From Cladosporium sp. IMV 00045 (taxonomy: Eukaryota > Ascomycota > Dothideomycetes > Cladosporiales > Cladosporiaceae): a stretch of DNA of 64,000 nucleotides. Below are positions 11,266 through 21,358 of the stretch, one piece after another. Location of the stretch: contig MSJI02000707.1 in the NCBI GenBank assembly GCA_001931905.2, positions 1-64,000 of the forward strand. Reading direction: 5' to 3'. The stretch's first letter is position 1; each line of letters begins with the position of its first letter. Position numbers and translations under genes: made by a program. The notes beneath the pieces are model-generated. The model was given only the letters and a program-made list of their open reading frames with translations, was not told where the DNA came from and made no database searches.

Positions 11266-13044
11266 CTAATAAACTGACTGACCCCTCACACCCCCGGACT
11301 CAGCCTCATACCCCGTCCCACTCACATCCGTAATCCCATGCTGCGCATTCGGTGCGGGGATACTATCAAGTCGCTGCTCGCCCTCCATGCCGGCAGCATC
11401 CTGCTTGCGGATGGCCCTAGCGCCCGGCGCGAGGTGCAATGCATCAGCGGTGACGAGCTCCTCGCCCTGCGGCGGCTGCCACTTGGTGCTCTGGCGCGGC
11501 GAGACGTGCATGATGTACATGGTGTCGATCTCCTCGAGGGAGCGGCCGCGCGTCTCGCACAGGAAGAAGTAGACGACGACGGCGCCGAGGAAGTTGCACG
11601 CCGCGAAGACGTAGCCGTAGCGGTAGTCGATGGCGCCCGTGATGAAGGGGGTGAAGAAGGAGATGAGGAAGTTCCACAGCCAATTGGAGGCAGTGGCCAT
11701 GCCCATGGCGGTGGCCCTGTAGCGTGTAGGATAGAGCTCGCCAACGATAGCCCAGACAATGGGGGCCCAGGTCATGGCATAGCCGGCGATGAAAAGACAA
11801 GCGAAGGCGATCATGGCAGATCCGGCTTCAGGGGTGTTTTGAGGTGTTTCCTGGTCCAGAACGAAGTGGCCAACGGAAGCGAAGACCAAGAAGCAGCAGA
11901 ACATCCACAGGCCGCCGGTGATGAGGGCGCGACGACGGCCGAATCTTTCAACCACAAAAGTTCCGGGGATGGTCATGACGAAATTCACTGCGCCAAGAAT
12001 CATTGAGGTCTGAAACGAGTTGTCAAGACCCGTGGCGGTGAAAATGGTCGTGCCGTAGTAGAAGAAGAAGTTGGCGCCGGTGAGCTGCTGCAGAGCTTGC
12101 ATGCTGATGCCGAGAAGGGTGCGGTACATCATGCGTGGGCCGGTGAAGACTTCATACCAAGGGTGGTTTGCACCACCGGCATTCTCAGCGTCGAGCTTGG
12201 CCTTGATCTCACTGATCTCGCGGTCAACCTCCCAGTGGTTTTCGGCAACGCCATACGACTTGGCGATCGTGGTGCGAGCACTCTCGGTACGACCCCTGCG
12301 ATACTCCCAGCGAGGTGATTCGCGAAGGAACATGATTCCGACTGCCATGATGACGGACCAGATGAAGCCGACGCCCATGGGAATGCGCCACGAGGCTGGC
12401 GAAGGATCGCTCTCGGTTCCGTAGTTGATGCAATAAGCGATAAAGATACCGAGGGTGATGAAAAGCTGGTAGCAAGAGACCATGGCACCACGGATTTGAC
12501 GGGGCGCGGTCTCCGACTGGTACATCGGGGTCAGCACTGACAAGGCACCGACTCCGAAACCAGCGACTAGTCGGCCGATGGCGATTTGGTACCAAGCTGT
12601 CGTCACAGTGGCCATTTGAATGACCACGCCGATGCAGAAGATAATGTTCCAGAAAACAATGGCCAGTTTCCTGCCAAAGGCATCGGCGATGGGAGCGCCA
12701 ACAATGGCGCCAATCAGGGTACCGATAGACAGCAAGCCGACAATAGTACCGGATCTGTCTTTTGAGAAGCCGACCTTGCCATCCGCGTCGACAGTGTTGC
12801 CGAATCTGTCAAGGAAGTCAGGCATTTCGAGGAAGCCAGAGATCTGACCAGTGTCGTAACCAAAGATCAATCCTCCTAGAGACACAATCATGACCATCGC
12901 GAAAATGCGAGGCGTGAAGAGCTTGACTGGCGACTCGGTGTCCACATTGCGCTTCTCAACGTCCACCGACGCGGGCGAGTGAGTTCCAGTGCCATTTTGA
13001 GGTGCGGGAGGCTCATTACGCCTCAACTGATTGAGTATCCCCAT
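11266..13044 (-). CDS. MFS sugar (hexose) transporter
   Basis: Single exon, 592 residues from the ATG at 13044 (MGILNQLRR); the frame is open 54 codons further, but that segment lacks homology and the later ATG matches fungal hexose transporters. Family marks: GLIFGYDTGQISG in TM1, the loop DAFGRKLA, GRLVAGFGVGALSVLTPMYQ, FLRESPRW after TM6, QQLTGANFFFYYGT in TM7 and ETRGRSLEEID after TM12. The QQLTGANFFFYYGT region is where substrate contacts lie in this family. The C-terminal cytosolic tail is about 80 residues, ordinary for high-affinity glucose transporters and too short for a glucose sensor of the Snf3/Rgt2 kind. It acts at the plasma membrane as a proton-sugar symporter or facilitator; the exact sugar cannot be told. 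Confidence 0.9.
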   Translation of the reverse strand: MGILNQLRRNEPPAPQNGTGTHSPASVDVEKRNVDTESPVKLFTPRIFAMVMIVSLGGLIFGYDTGQISGFLEMPDFLDRFGNTVDADGKVGFSKDRSGTIVGLLSIGTLIGAIVGAPIADAFGRKLAIVFWNIIFCIGVVIQMATVTTAWYQIAIGRLVAGFGVGALSVLTPMYQSETAPRQIRGAMVSCYQLFITLGIFIAYCINYGTESDPSPASWRIPMGVGFIWSVIMAVGIMFLRESPRWEYRRGRTESARTTIAKSYGVAENHWEVDREISEIKAKLDAENAGGANHPWYEVFTGPRMMYRTLLGISMQALQQLTGANFFFYYGTTIFTATGLDNSFQTSMILGAVNFVMTIPGTFVVERFGRRRALITGGLWMFCCFLVFASVGHFVLDQETPQNTPEAGSAMIAFACLFIAGYAMTWAPIVWAIVGELYPTRYRATAMGMATASNWLWNFLISFFTPFITGAIDYRYGYVFAACNFLGAVVVYFFLCETRGRSLEEIDTMYIMHVSPRQSTKWQPPQGEELVTADALHLAPGARAIRKQDAAGMEGEQRLDSIPAPNAQHGITDVSGTGYEAESGGVRGQSVY

Positions 13045-14007
13045 GCTGTGAGGCCTGGATGTAATAAACAAAGTGAAACTGTGAGGGAATGCAAGAGGCA
13101 AAACAAAAAACCCATCCCTACCTGAGGCGGACGAAGGCCTTATATAACAAACGCGGCCACCAACGGGACCATTAATTCCCCATGGCTCTTCGCCCACAAG
13201 ATCCACTCATCAAAACCCACCGTCAACCCGCGGTTCTTCGTGGAGGACAATCCTCAATTCGCCCACGAGGCATTCTCCGCGACCCGGGGCGACCGGAGAG
13301 AGAGGAGGGTGTGGAAATCGAGCGATGACCGCATCGCGTGAAAGTGTGAAAAGCGAACCAATTGTCGGGCGAGTGAGGTTCAGGAACGACGCGGACTGGC
13401 CGGAGCCGGTCTCAGACAGATCCACATCGTAGCATGAGTCGGGGCGAAAAAAGGGCAAGCTACGAGAGGCAGAGACTTGTCATTGCAAAGCTTTTCGGTG
13501 GACTTTCCATACTAGACGAACGGGTCTCCGTTTTGACTTCTGCAAGCCGTGCGAATGCCACCGGGTTGTGGAGGAGGACGCGACCGACGTCGAATTTTGC
13601 GCCTTGCCCAAGCATCGGCGAAGGATTATGAAGGCGTCTTGGGCGCTAATCTGCCGAAGATCGCGCGCCAAGGGGCGTGTTTTGGTGAGATAGCAGAATT
13701 TGAGGACGTCATCTCTGTCGGTGGCAAGTGCCGGCACGTTGAGCCGCATCCCAGCAATAGGGCTGCGAAAAAGGCTATACCACGAGGACCTGTCGGGCTT
13801 TGTTTGCGGCTCTGGAAAGAAAGCCCTGCCGGCTACGAGCAGTCTCGCTTGCACAAAGTTTGTACGCCGGCTGCCGTGTGCGGCCGCGTTCTCCGGGTAA
13901 GACTTTTGTATCATCTGTGCATGTGAACAGAGCCGCATGGGACGAGTGACGTTGTAATCTTTGTGTGAGGATGCAGGGACGACGGCCATGGAAGACGCCA
14001 CATCCGC
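13045..14007. other. Intergenic: promoter of the hexose transporter
   Basis: No gene supported. Several overlapping ORFs on both strands between 13434 and 14014 lack recognisable domains. Confidence 0.5.
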
Positions 14008-14457
14008 TCACCAAGCCGGATTCCGGATCGCATGCTTCTTCTGGAATACTGACTCGAAGAAGACGCAGTCATCCAGTTGCGCCAGTCTTATGTCTCTCAC
14101 AGAGCCATCTCTCTTGCTCCAAGCAAAGCTGAGTAAGTTGATGGGTTCGATCATGTCCACTTCGAGGGCTAAGCATGTGCCTAAACGCACCAAAACGTGG
14201 ATCTGTACGAATGGGGAAAGCCGCGAGAAGGAATCTATCACTCGAGATGGCCCGTCGGCGGCCTCCCATATATGTCCCAATCGCCATGCGACCATCTCCA
14301 AAACATCCTCCAGGTCATCAACATCGTTCAAGACATCAAGGACGAGCGTTCGAAACCCCCCACGCGCTCTCCGCATGCCATCCCCAGCATCTGCGGTGTC
14401 AACTCGGCGGACGAGTCGAGCAGTTGCGTTACGTGGAGGAGCCTGCGGAGTCCCCAT
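14008..14457 (-). CDS. Hypothetical small protein (doubtful)
   Basis: An unspliced minus-strand frame of 149 residues. Its middle and end are protein-like, with regular hydrophobic spacing and balanced charge (DVLNDVDDLEDVLEMVAWRL, then FVQIHVLVRLGTCLALEVD). The opposite strand over the same bases is Ser/Arg-rich, like a shadow. No family is recognised, the N-terminal 30 residues look non-coding, and a further 5' exon may exist. It may be a real lineage-specific gene, the 3' exon of one, or chance. Confidence 0.25.
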   Translation of the reverse strand: MGTPQAPPRNATARLVRRVDTADAGDGMRRARGGFRTLVLDVLNDVDDLEDVLEMVAWRLGHIWEAADGPSRVIDSFSRLSPFVQIHVLVRLGTCLALEVDMIEPINLLSFAWSKRDGSVRDIRLAQLDDCVFFESVFQKKHAIRNPAW

Positions 14458-15405
14458 GGTCGGTTATGAATCTCCACGCGACGACTGCAGAATCGTATCG
14501 GACCGATTGGAGATGCTCACCTGATGGTGGAATTGCTCCACGCAGCGAGGACGGCGGAGTATCGAGATCGCAATCAGCGGATAGGACTTTTCCACCACTT
14601 TGTTAGGGCTCTCGGCCTACGTTTGGCGCTTCAATCACCGTGCTGTTTGAAGGGTGGATGTGGTGGATTTGTTCGCTTGCGATGAAGGCGGTTGTCTCTT
14701 CGAACGATATTCCGTATCTGGTGGAGTTCGCTTAGCATTGTCATAGTGCGTTTTAGATGATCTACGCTTGGTCCTGCAACTGCACCGCAACTGCAGTATG
14801 TGTGTTCATCGTACTCCTGCATTGATTGGATGGCAATGGATCTTTCTCGCTCTCCATTTCACAGCCAAAGTCCTTATCATGACGCCACAACCACACATCA
14901 AACCTTCACACACCAAGGGCAGAGCAGCGCGCCTCTACATCTTAATGTTGATTGTTCCCTGATGCTCATTTTCAGCATATCTTGTGAGCTTTTGAAGCTC
15001 CTCGGTCACCGTACCCAATGCACACTACGACTAGCCGCCGTAAGCTCTGCTTTCCACAGTAACCTCGAACGTAGAGCCTGACAGTCCCAAAACCCAATGG
15101 AGACGCTGTAGCACTATGCAGAAATCCTTTTTTGGTGTAAAATTGCTTCGCTGTACAAAAAATCCACAAGTAAATCCTGCATCGCCTCAGCATTGAAGCA
15201 GAATGAGGTGGTGCCGTTCTCCAGACGCCAATATCTCCTCCGATCTACAGTACTCAATCCATTGCGTACGCATACAAACTCCGTTTGTCACGGAATATTG
15301 ACAAAGTCGCCGCGCGAAAGCCCAGTGCTCTTTTCACATCTATGCCAGCCGTACTTCTTGATACCCTAGCTCTTCAATCTCCAATCTCCAATCTCAACCC
15401 CGACT
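14458..15405. other. Intergenic, nothing recognised
   Basis: No coding, RNA or repeat feature could be supported between the doubtful ORF and VTC1. Confidence 0.5.
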
Positions 15406-15854
15406 TCAAGCCTTCTGCCCACCCCCCGTAATCCTCAACACAAAGTTCACCACGATCGCCAACAACAGCGCAACAGCCAGCACAGTCGGACCAAAGCGAT
15501 CGTCAAACCCACCCTGGCCCCTCATGCGTATGCTCTTGGCGCGCCAGTGGAATGTGACGAGGGCGTAGACCATGGCGGCGAGGGCGACGAGGGTGAAGAG
15601 GCCGGCGCTGATCTGGCCGACGCGGTCGCCGAAGTTGAGAAGGCCCACGGCCAGGCCGCCCAGGATCACGGTGAAGTTCAGCCAGGAGAGGAAGGTGCGC
15701 TCGTTGGCGAAGAAGACTTTGGGCTCGACGCGCGTGGGCAGGGCGATGCGCTTGCCTGGGAGAGGAGAGGTGTTAGTTAATGTTCGGATGGATTCATTCG
15801 CGAAGCCATTGGAGGCGTACCGGGTGCGGTTTGGAGCAGAGGTTGGCTGGACAT
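15406..15854 (-). CDS. VTC1: Vacuolar transporter chaperone subunit 1 (VTC1)
   Basis: Two exons: 15854-15821 and 15755-15406, giving 127 residues, close to the 129 of yeast Vtc1. The first exon encodes only [11 protein letters not shown] plus one base. The body holds the VTC transmembrane domain: [16 protein letters not shown], then helices around [33 protein letters not shown] and [17 protein letters not shown]. Vtc1 is the small membrane subunit of the VTC polyphosphate polymerase at the vacuole and other membranes; with Vtc4 it couples polyphosphate synthesis to import into the vacuole. The ATG follows a run of CCA triplets. Reading on through the intron instead would create an artificial His-rich N-terminus. 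Confidence 0.93.
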
Positions 15855-16660
15855 GGTGGTGGTGGTGGTGGTGGTGGATGTGGGTGTTTGTTGGTTGTTG
15901 GTGCGGCTTCTTCTCTCGTCGCAATTTTTGTCGGTCTCCAATGGCTCGAAAAGTCCTGCCGCGTGATCAAGTATGTCCAATTGGTCGAAACGGACGACTT
16001 CGTCCTCTCAATGGTCAAGTGTGTAGGGCTCGGTTGGTGCTTGCAGAAAGAATAATCATCGTTCATGCAGCAGCTTGCTTACTTGCTTGCCGTCACCAGC
16101 CCCACCCAATCTAGCTTCACGTGGTCCTCCCGCTGACAGCCATTCGTGCAGTCCAGCCTGCCTGCGCCGGCCGCTACCTCCTAGAGATCCACTTCTTTGC
16201 GGCCATTCTTCAACCGCTATCTAGACCAACTCAACTACATCTTATTTCTCAGAAAGGCCATTTCAAGTCGTTCATCAATTGAATCGTAACTCCTTTCAGA
16301 AAAAAATAGAATGTCAGCATTTCAGAGAGTCAGAAAGTCAACGCGTTGCAGACATAGGAGGTATTTTGCGTTTCCTCCACCCGGTCTAGTTCAGCAAGGA
16401 TGTCAAGTCAGCATTGATATTGAATTAAGTCAAAGGCCAAGCTTTCCAGATCCACGATAGACGATTCAAGAGCCTGACTGCATATCTCCTCAAGACTCAA
16501 AGTGTGGTCTACCCTCCAACACCGTATGCCGAGTGGCATGCATGAGCTGAATGATATGCCCTAAACCTTCAACACGTCTTGCCACCCAAGCATGATGGTG
16601 GACTCTTGGACAAACCTTGAAAGAATACAAGTTGCTCATTAACATTGGTCTAACAAGTAC
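15855..16660. other. Intergenic: VTC1 promoter and oxoprolinase 3' flank
   Basis: A (CCA)n triplet run (read on the minus strand) sits immediately before the VTC1 ATG at 15854. No further gene is recognised. Confidence 0.6.
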
Positions 16661-19600
16661 CTAATTACCTGTAGCGGTGCTATGTCTTACGCCCAGCGAA
16701 CCATTCGTCAACATAGTCCTCCTCTCCCTCTCGGGAACCTCCAGGCCATTGACAAACGACTGCAGCTTCTCACTGTCACCCGTCTTTGGCTCACGCCCAT
16801 ATCCACCACCACCGGGCGTCGAGATGATGATACGATCACCCGCTGCGAAATGAGATGTTTTGCGCGGACCCAAGGACACCTGCCTGCTCGCCCCCGTTAC
16901 TGGATCTCTCCTTATCCAGATGTTCTGGCCTCTTTCACCGTCTTCCCCGCCTTCAAGACCATAAGGAGCCGTCACTCTACGGTCTGTGAGAACTGAGACT
17001 TGCAGAGGCATGCGGAACTCGATCTCCCTAACGCACCCGTCACCACCACGCCAGTGGCCAGCACCACCGCTGCCTTTGCGGACGGCAAATTCGTGAAGAA
17101 TGACAGGGTACCGTTTTTCGAGAATCTCCGGGTCCGTGATGCGCGTGTTGGTCATGTGCGTATGCACAGCGCTCGCTCCATGCCAGCCCTTGCCAGCTCC
17201 GGCACCACCGCAAATGGTCTCGTAGTATCCGAAACCCTTGGTCACTTCGCCAGTGACGGGGTCAGTACCGCCGCATCCGAACGACAGATTGTTCATGGTG
17301 CCTTGCGAGGCTGCTGCAGCGTTGAAAGCGCGTAGCACGAGGTCCGCCACTTTCTGTGATGTTTCTGTCGTACAGCCGACGGTTGCTGCGCCTGGGGAAG
17401 GCGACAGAATTGTGTTGTCAGGGCATATGACCTTGATTGGTTTCAGACAGCCTTGATTGAGAGGGATGTCTGTGGACATCATGGAGCGAAGACAGTACTG
17501 GTTCGTGATGGTCAGTAATCGATCAGATGAGACGGATGACGAGAAATGCTTACCATGATGACTGAGTATGAGCATGTCGGCGGCGCGTTCAGGTTGCCGG
17601 AATGCTCTGCTCCGGTACCTGTGAAATCGAAGACTGCTTCTCCTGTGGCCTCATCGATGGTGACCTTCAACTTGAACGGGATGCCATCGTCGTTATACTC
17701 AGTCGCTTCAAGCACACCACCCTCGAATCTGGAGGCAAACCGCTTGAGAAGATCTCGCACAGACTGCGCGGCGTTGTCCTGGATGGCCTGCATGTAAAGC
17801 TGCACCACTGGCCAGGTGAACTCTTTGATTAAAGCACGGATCAGAGAAATGCCTTTCTGATTTGAAGCAACAGCAGCTTTCAAGTCGGCGATGTTTTCGG
17901 TCAAGGTTCGCGAGCCGCTGCATCCAGGGTAAGATGCCGGGTCTTCATACAAATGCTTGATGAGGCCGGCCTCGTCAAAGACGCCTTCCGAGATCATCTT
18001 GAACGATTCAATCGCGGCACCTTCCTGCCACAGTTCGGTGGAATTTGGGGGCATTGAGCCCGGGACAATTCCACCAATGTCAGCATGATGGCCGCGGTTG
18101 GCGACGAAGAAGATGATTTCCTTGGGGTTCTCTTCATCGTCGAAGACTGGTGTAATGGTGGTGATGTCTGGCAGGTGAGTTCCTCCGGCCATCGGATGGT
18201 TGGCAATGATTACATCGCCGGGCTTCAGCTCTCCAGCCTTGTATCTTTGAGCCTGATACGCGATGGCCGTGCTCATTGACCCCAAATGGCTGGGCACGTG
18301 TGGAGCGTTAGCGACAAGGCCACCATCCGCGGCAAACACAGCGCACGAGTAGTCCAAACGCTCCTTGATGTTGACGGAAATGGACGTCTTTTCCATGGTG
18401 TGGCCCATTTGCTCCGCAACGGTCATGAACCGATGCCCGAATACGCTGAGCTGTACAGGATCGACAGTCTCGGTGGAGACATCTTGGTGCTCGTCCTTGT
18501 CAACTTCCAAAATCACATGCTCGGGCAGAATGATGGCTTTGCTGAGATGGTCGACGACGATCGTCTGAGTCTTGTCGATGACCATCGCCGGACCAGTGAT
18601 TTGCACACCAGGCCTGATCGACTTCAACTCGTACACCGGCGTCTGGGTCCAGCCGTGCTTCTCGAAGAAGATCTTCCGCGAGAACGTGGGCGTCGGCACG
18701 GGAGTCAGCTCGGCACTGCTGTACTTTTTGAGGTCCTGAAAGGGGCTCGAGTTGTTCAACACGCGAGATTTTCCGACGCTGCGGATGCGCACGTCGTCGA
18801 TTTGGATGTCGCGAGATTGGGAAAATCCGAATTCCTGGTTGTGTCTGGCTGTGAAAGCGAGTCCGGCGTCTTCCAGCTTCTCGGGCATGGATATCATGAG
18901 GGACGTGTCGCTTCCCTTGTACCTCATATTCAAGAAGCGCTCGTGCTGGATCGAGCTTTGTTCGAAACCTTGGGATTTCAAGCCCTCAGATCCCCTCGAG
19001 GACAGAGATTCGAAGCGAGCCGTGATCTCAGGAACCGCCTGCTCTGAGAAGACAAGAGCAGCTGGCTCCTGATTCTCGACGACCACATCCGCCAAAGCCA
19101 TACCGTAAGCTGACAGAATGCTGGAGTAGCACGGGATGATGGCCCGGTTGATTCCAAGGTCTCGAGCAATGAAGACGGCGTGCTGGCCACCAGCACCGCC
19201 GAACGAACCGAGACTGTGGCTCGCCGCTTCGTAGCCTCGACCTTCGCTCAAAGTGCGGATGGGTCTGGTCATAGTAGCATTGGCGATCGCAAGGAAGCCC
19301 AGCGCCAGCGTCTCAGGTGTGAAGGGCTCGTCGCGATCCATCTCTGAGTTGACAGTTTTGGCCAACGCAGTGAATTTCTCCTGCACGACGTCCATGTCCA
19401 GCTTTCGTGGGAAGAAGTCTGGAATGATTCTGCCGAGGAGGAAGTTCGCATCTGTGACGGTGAGAGGGCCCCCTTTACCGTAGCACGCGGGTCCTGGGTT
19501 GGCGCCGGCACTGCTGGGGCCGACTTTGAGAAGACCATTTTCCCATGTCAGGATCGAGCCACCGCCTGCGGCTACTGTGTTGATGTCTAGTTGGGGTGTT

Positions 19601-20714
19601 TGGATCGTTACTTCGGCTAATGTGCTTTCAAAGATATGTTCTAGTGCGCCGGAGTACCTGGCGACGTCTGTGCTGGTGCCGCCCTACACTGAAGGTTAGT
19701 TTTATTGCAGCAATTCACCTGGACGAAAGCACTCACCATGTCAAACCCAAGCACGGGCGTGCCGTCAGCCTCGTCATAGCATGTCCTCGACAGACCTACA
19801 ACACCGCCTGCCGGTCCGCTGAGGACTCCTCGCAGACCTGTGAACTTAGACCAGCTAGTCAAGCCACCGTCTGATTGACAAACGAGCAGCTTGTTAACGC
19901 TCTCATCCTCCAACTGCCCTTTGAAGTTCTTGCGGAAGCCGTCCAGGTATGCCAATGTCATAGGTGTAAGGTAAGCGTCAGCGACAGCAGACTGACTTCG
20001 AGGCACGAATCTCGCCATCGACTGGAGCACCGAAGAAGCTGAGACCTTGAAGCCCATCTCAGTGGCGAGGTTTGCCACTTGTAATTCATGCTCTGGGTAA
20101 GTGTAAGAATGCATGAACCCAATCGCAACATTCTTGAATCCCTGGGCTTTGAGTTTCTCGAGGTCTGAACGGACGGCGGCGAGATCTGGTCGTTGCATGA
20201 TCCGCACGACTTCTCCGGTTTGTCCTGTGACAAGATCTGGATCTGAGTCGACGTCAAATCGCTCTTCTGAAGGCAGCTCACTAGCTCCCTCGATCGTCAC
20301 TCGCTCATCAACCTCCACAACAGTCTCATAAAGCTGCGACAACCTCCGCACAGAAAGATCGAACAAATCCGGTCTAGTCTGATTTCCGATAAAGAGAATA
20401 TCTCTAAACCCCTTCGTCGTCAGAAACGCCACGCGATCACCCTTACGCTCCAAAAGCGCGTTCGTCGCAACTGTGGTTCCCATGCGAATCGACTCTATGG
20501 GCTCGAGATCCAGCAGTGAGCCCTTGGGTATTGAGGTCTCGAGGGCGATTTCGAGGATCTGTCGGATGCATTCTGTAGGCGCGTCGTCATATTCATCCGG
20601 ACATACTGAGAGGATCTTGAAGACGATGTGCTCTGCTCGGCCCGGGATGGAGGCCCACGCGTCGGTGAAGGTGCCGCCGCGGTCGATGGCGATGCGGATT
20701 CCGGCGGGGGACAT
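16661..20714 (-). CDS. OXP1: 5-oxoprolinase (ATP-hydrolysing)
   Basis: Three exons: 20714-19737, 19683-17554 and 17497-16661, all joined in phase 0, giving 1314 residues, the usual size of eukaryotic 5-oxoprolinase. The N-terminal half is HyuA-like: [12 protein letters not shown] near the start, [14 protein letters not shown], and FDM joined to [12 protein letters not shown] across intron 1. The C-terminal half is HyuB-like: [36 protein letters not shown] and the end [12 protein letters not shown]. The enzyme opens L-5-oxoproline (pyroglutamate) to L-glutamate using ATP, in the cytosolic glutathione cycle or to use external pyroglutamate as a nitrogen source. It is divergent from a Zn2Cys6 regulator, and the shared promoter carries six CGGCAA/TTGCCG half-sites, suggesting pathway-specific control. 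Confidence 0.94.
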
Positions 20715-20946
20715 TGTGGTTTGATGTGATGGAATGAATGTAAATGTGAATGTGAATGTGCTTCAGGGGTACTTGTGAACACGATGGAAGAAATGTCTAT
20801 TGTGAAAAAGGATTGGGGTGTGATGAAGGCTTGTGTGTTACCTTCGAGTACCTTACCTGATGTTCTATATGAATACGTGCTTCGGGGTCTTTGAGGCAGC
20901 CTTTGGGGCACAGCCGGCATCTCAAAAAAGTTCCCGTCCATGTGGC

Positions 20947-21185
20947 CGGCAATAGTGGTCGATCCACCGTGTTGATGGTCTTACCATACGGCAAGGCAAG
21001 ATGTTACTTGCCGACAGTATCTGGGAGGTAGGAGATAGGATGTATCTCGAGCAAATCCATCAAGTATGTCGAGACACTAGCGTGTCGGCAAGGGCGACCG
21101 AAGCCTATGACAGCGACATACTTCTAATCAATAGATAAGCCGCCCTGATCCTAGTGGAGACATCCCGGCAACGTTTGACTTGCCG
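20947..21185. promoter_or_regulatory. Cluster of CGGCAA/TTGCCG half-sites in the OXP1/regulator promoter
   Basis: Six copies of the hexamer, on either strand, lie at 20947, 20989, 21008, 21086, 21166 and 21180 within a 644-base divergent promoter, where about 0.3 would be expected by chance. Four extend to the heptamer CGGCAAG/CTTGCCG. Two inverted pairs are present: 20989-21013 (13-base spacer) and 21166-21185 (8-base spacer). The CGG triplet is the usual core contacted by Zn2Cys6 proteins. That the neighbouring regulator binds here is inference. Confidence 0.6.
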
Positions 21186-21358
21186 ACTTTGCCCGGTCGC
21201 GATACCGAGGAACGATGGTTGCATCAATCAAAGCTCCACCTCCCTTCCGCCAGATTGTACACCTCGGTTGTCGAAAAATAGTCCATCGATTCAGGAGGTG
21301 GTATCGCTCATCAAGCCGTGTGGAGCCAGACGAACGTGCATGGAGAAATCCACACAAC

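Noticed and set aside
13045..13206. 54-residue N-terminal extension of the hexose transporter
   Set aside because: No homology to transporters and a better ATG at 13044. A 5' exon cannot be fully excluded.
15755..15924. His-rich N-terminus (eight His) for VTC1
   Set aside because: Arises from reading through the intron into a CCA repeat on the coding strand; splicing to [11 protein letters not shown] gives the family-typical length and start.
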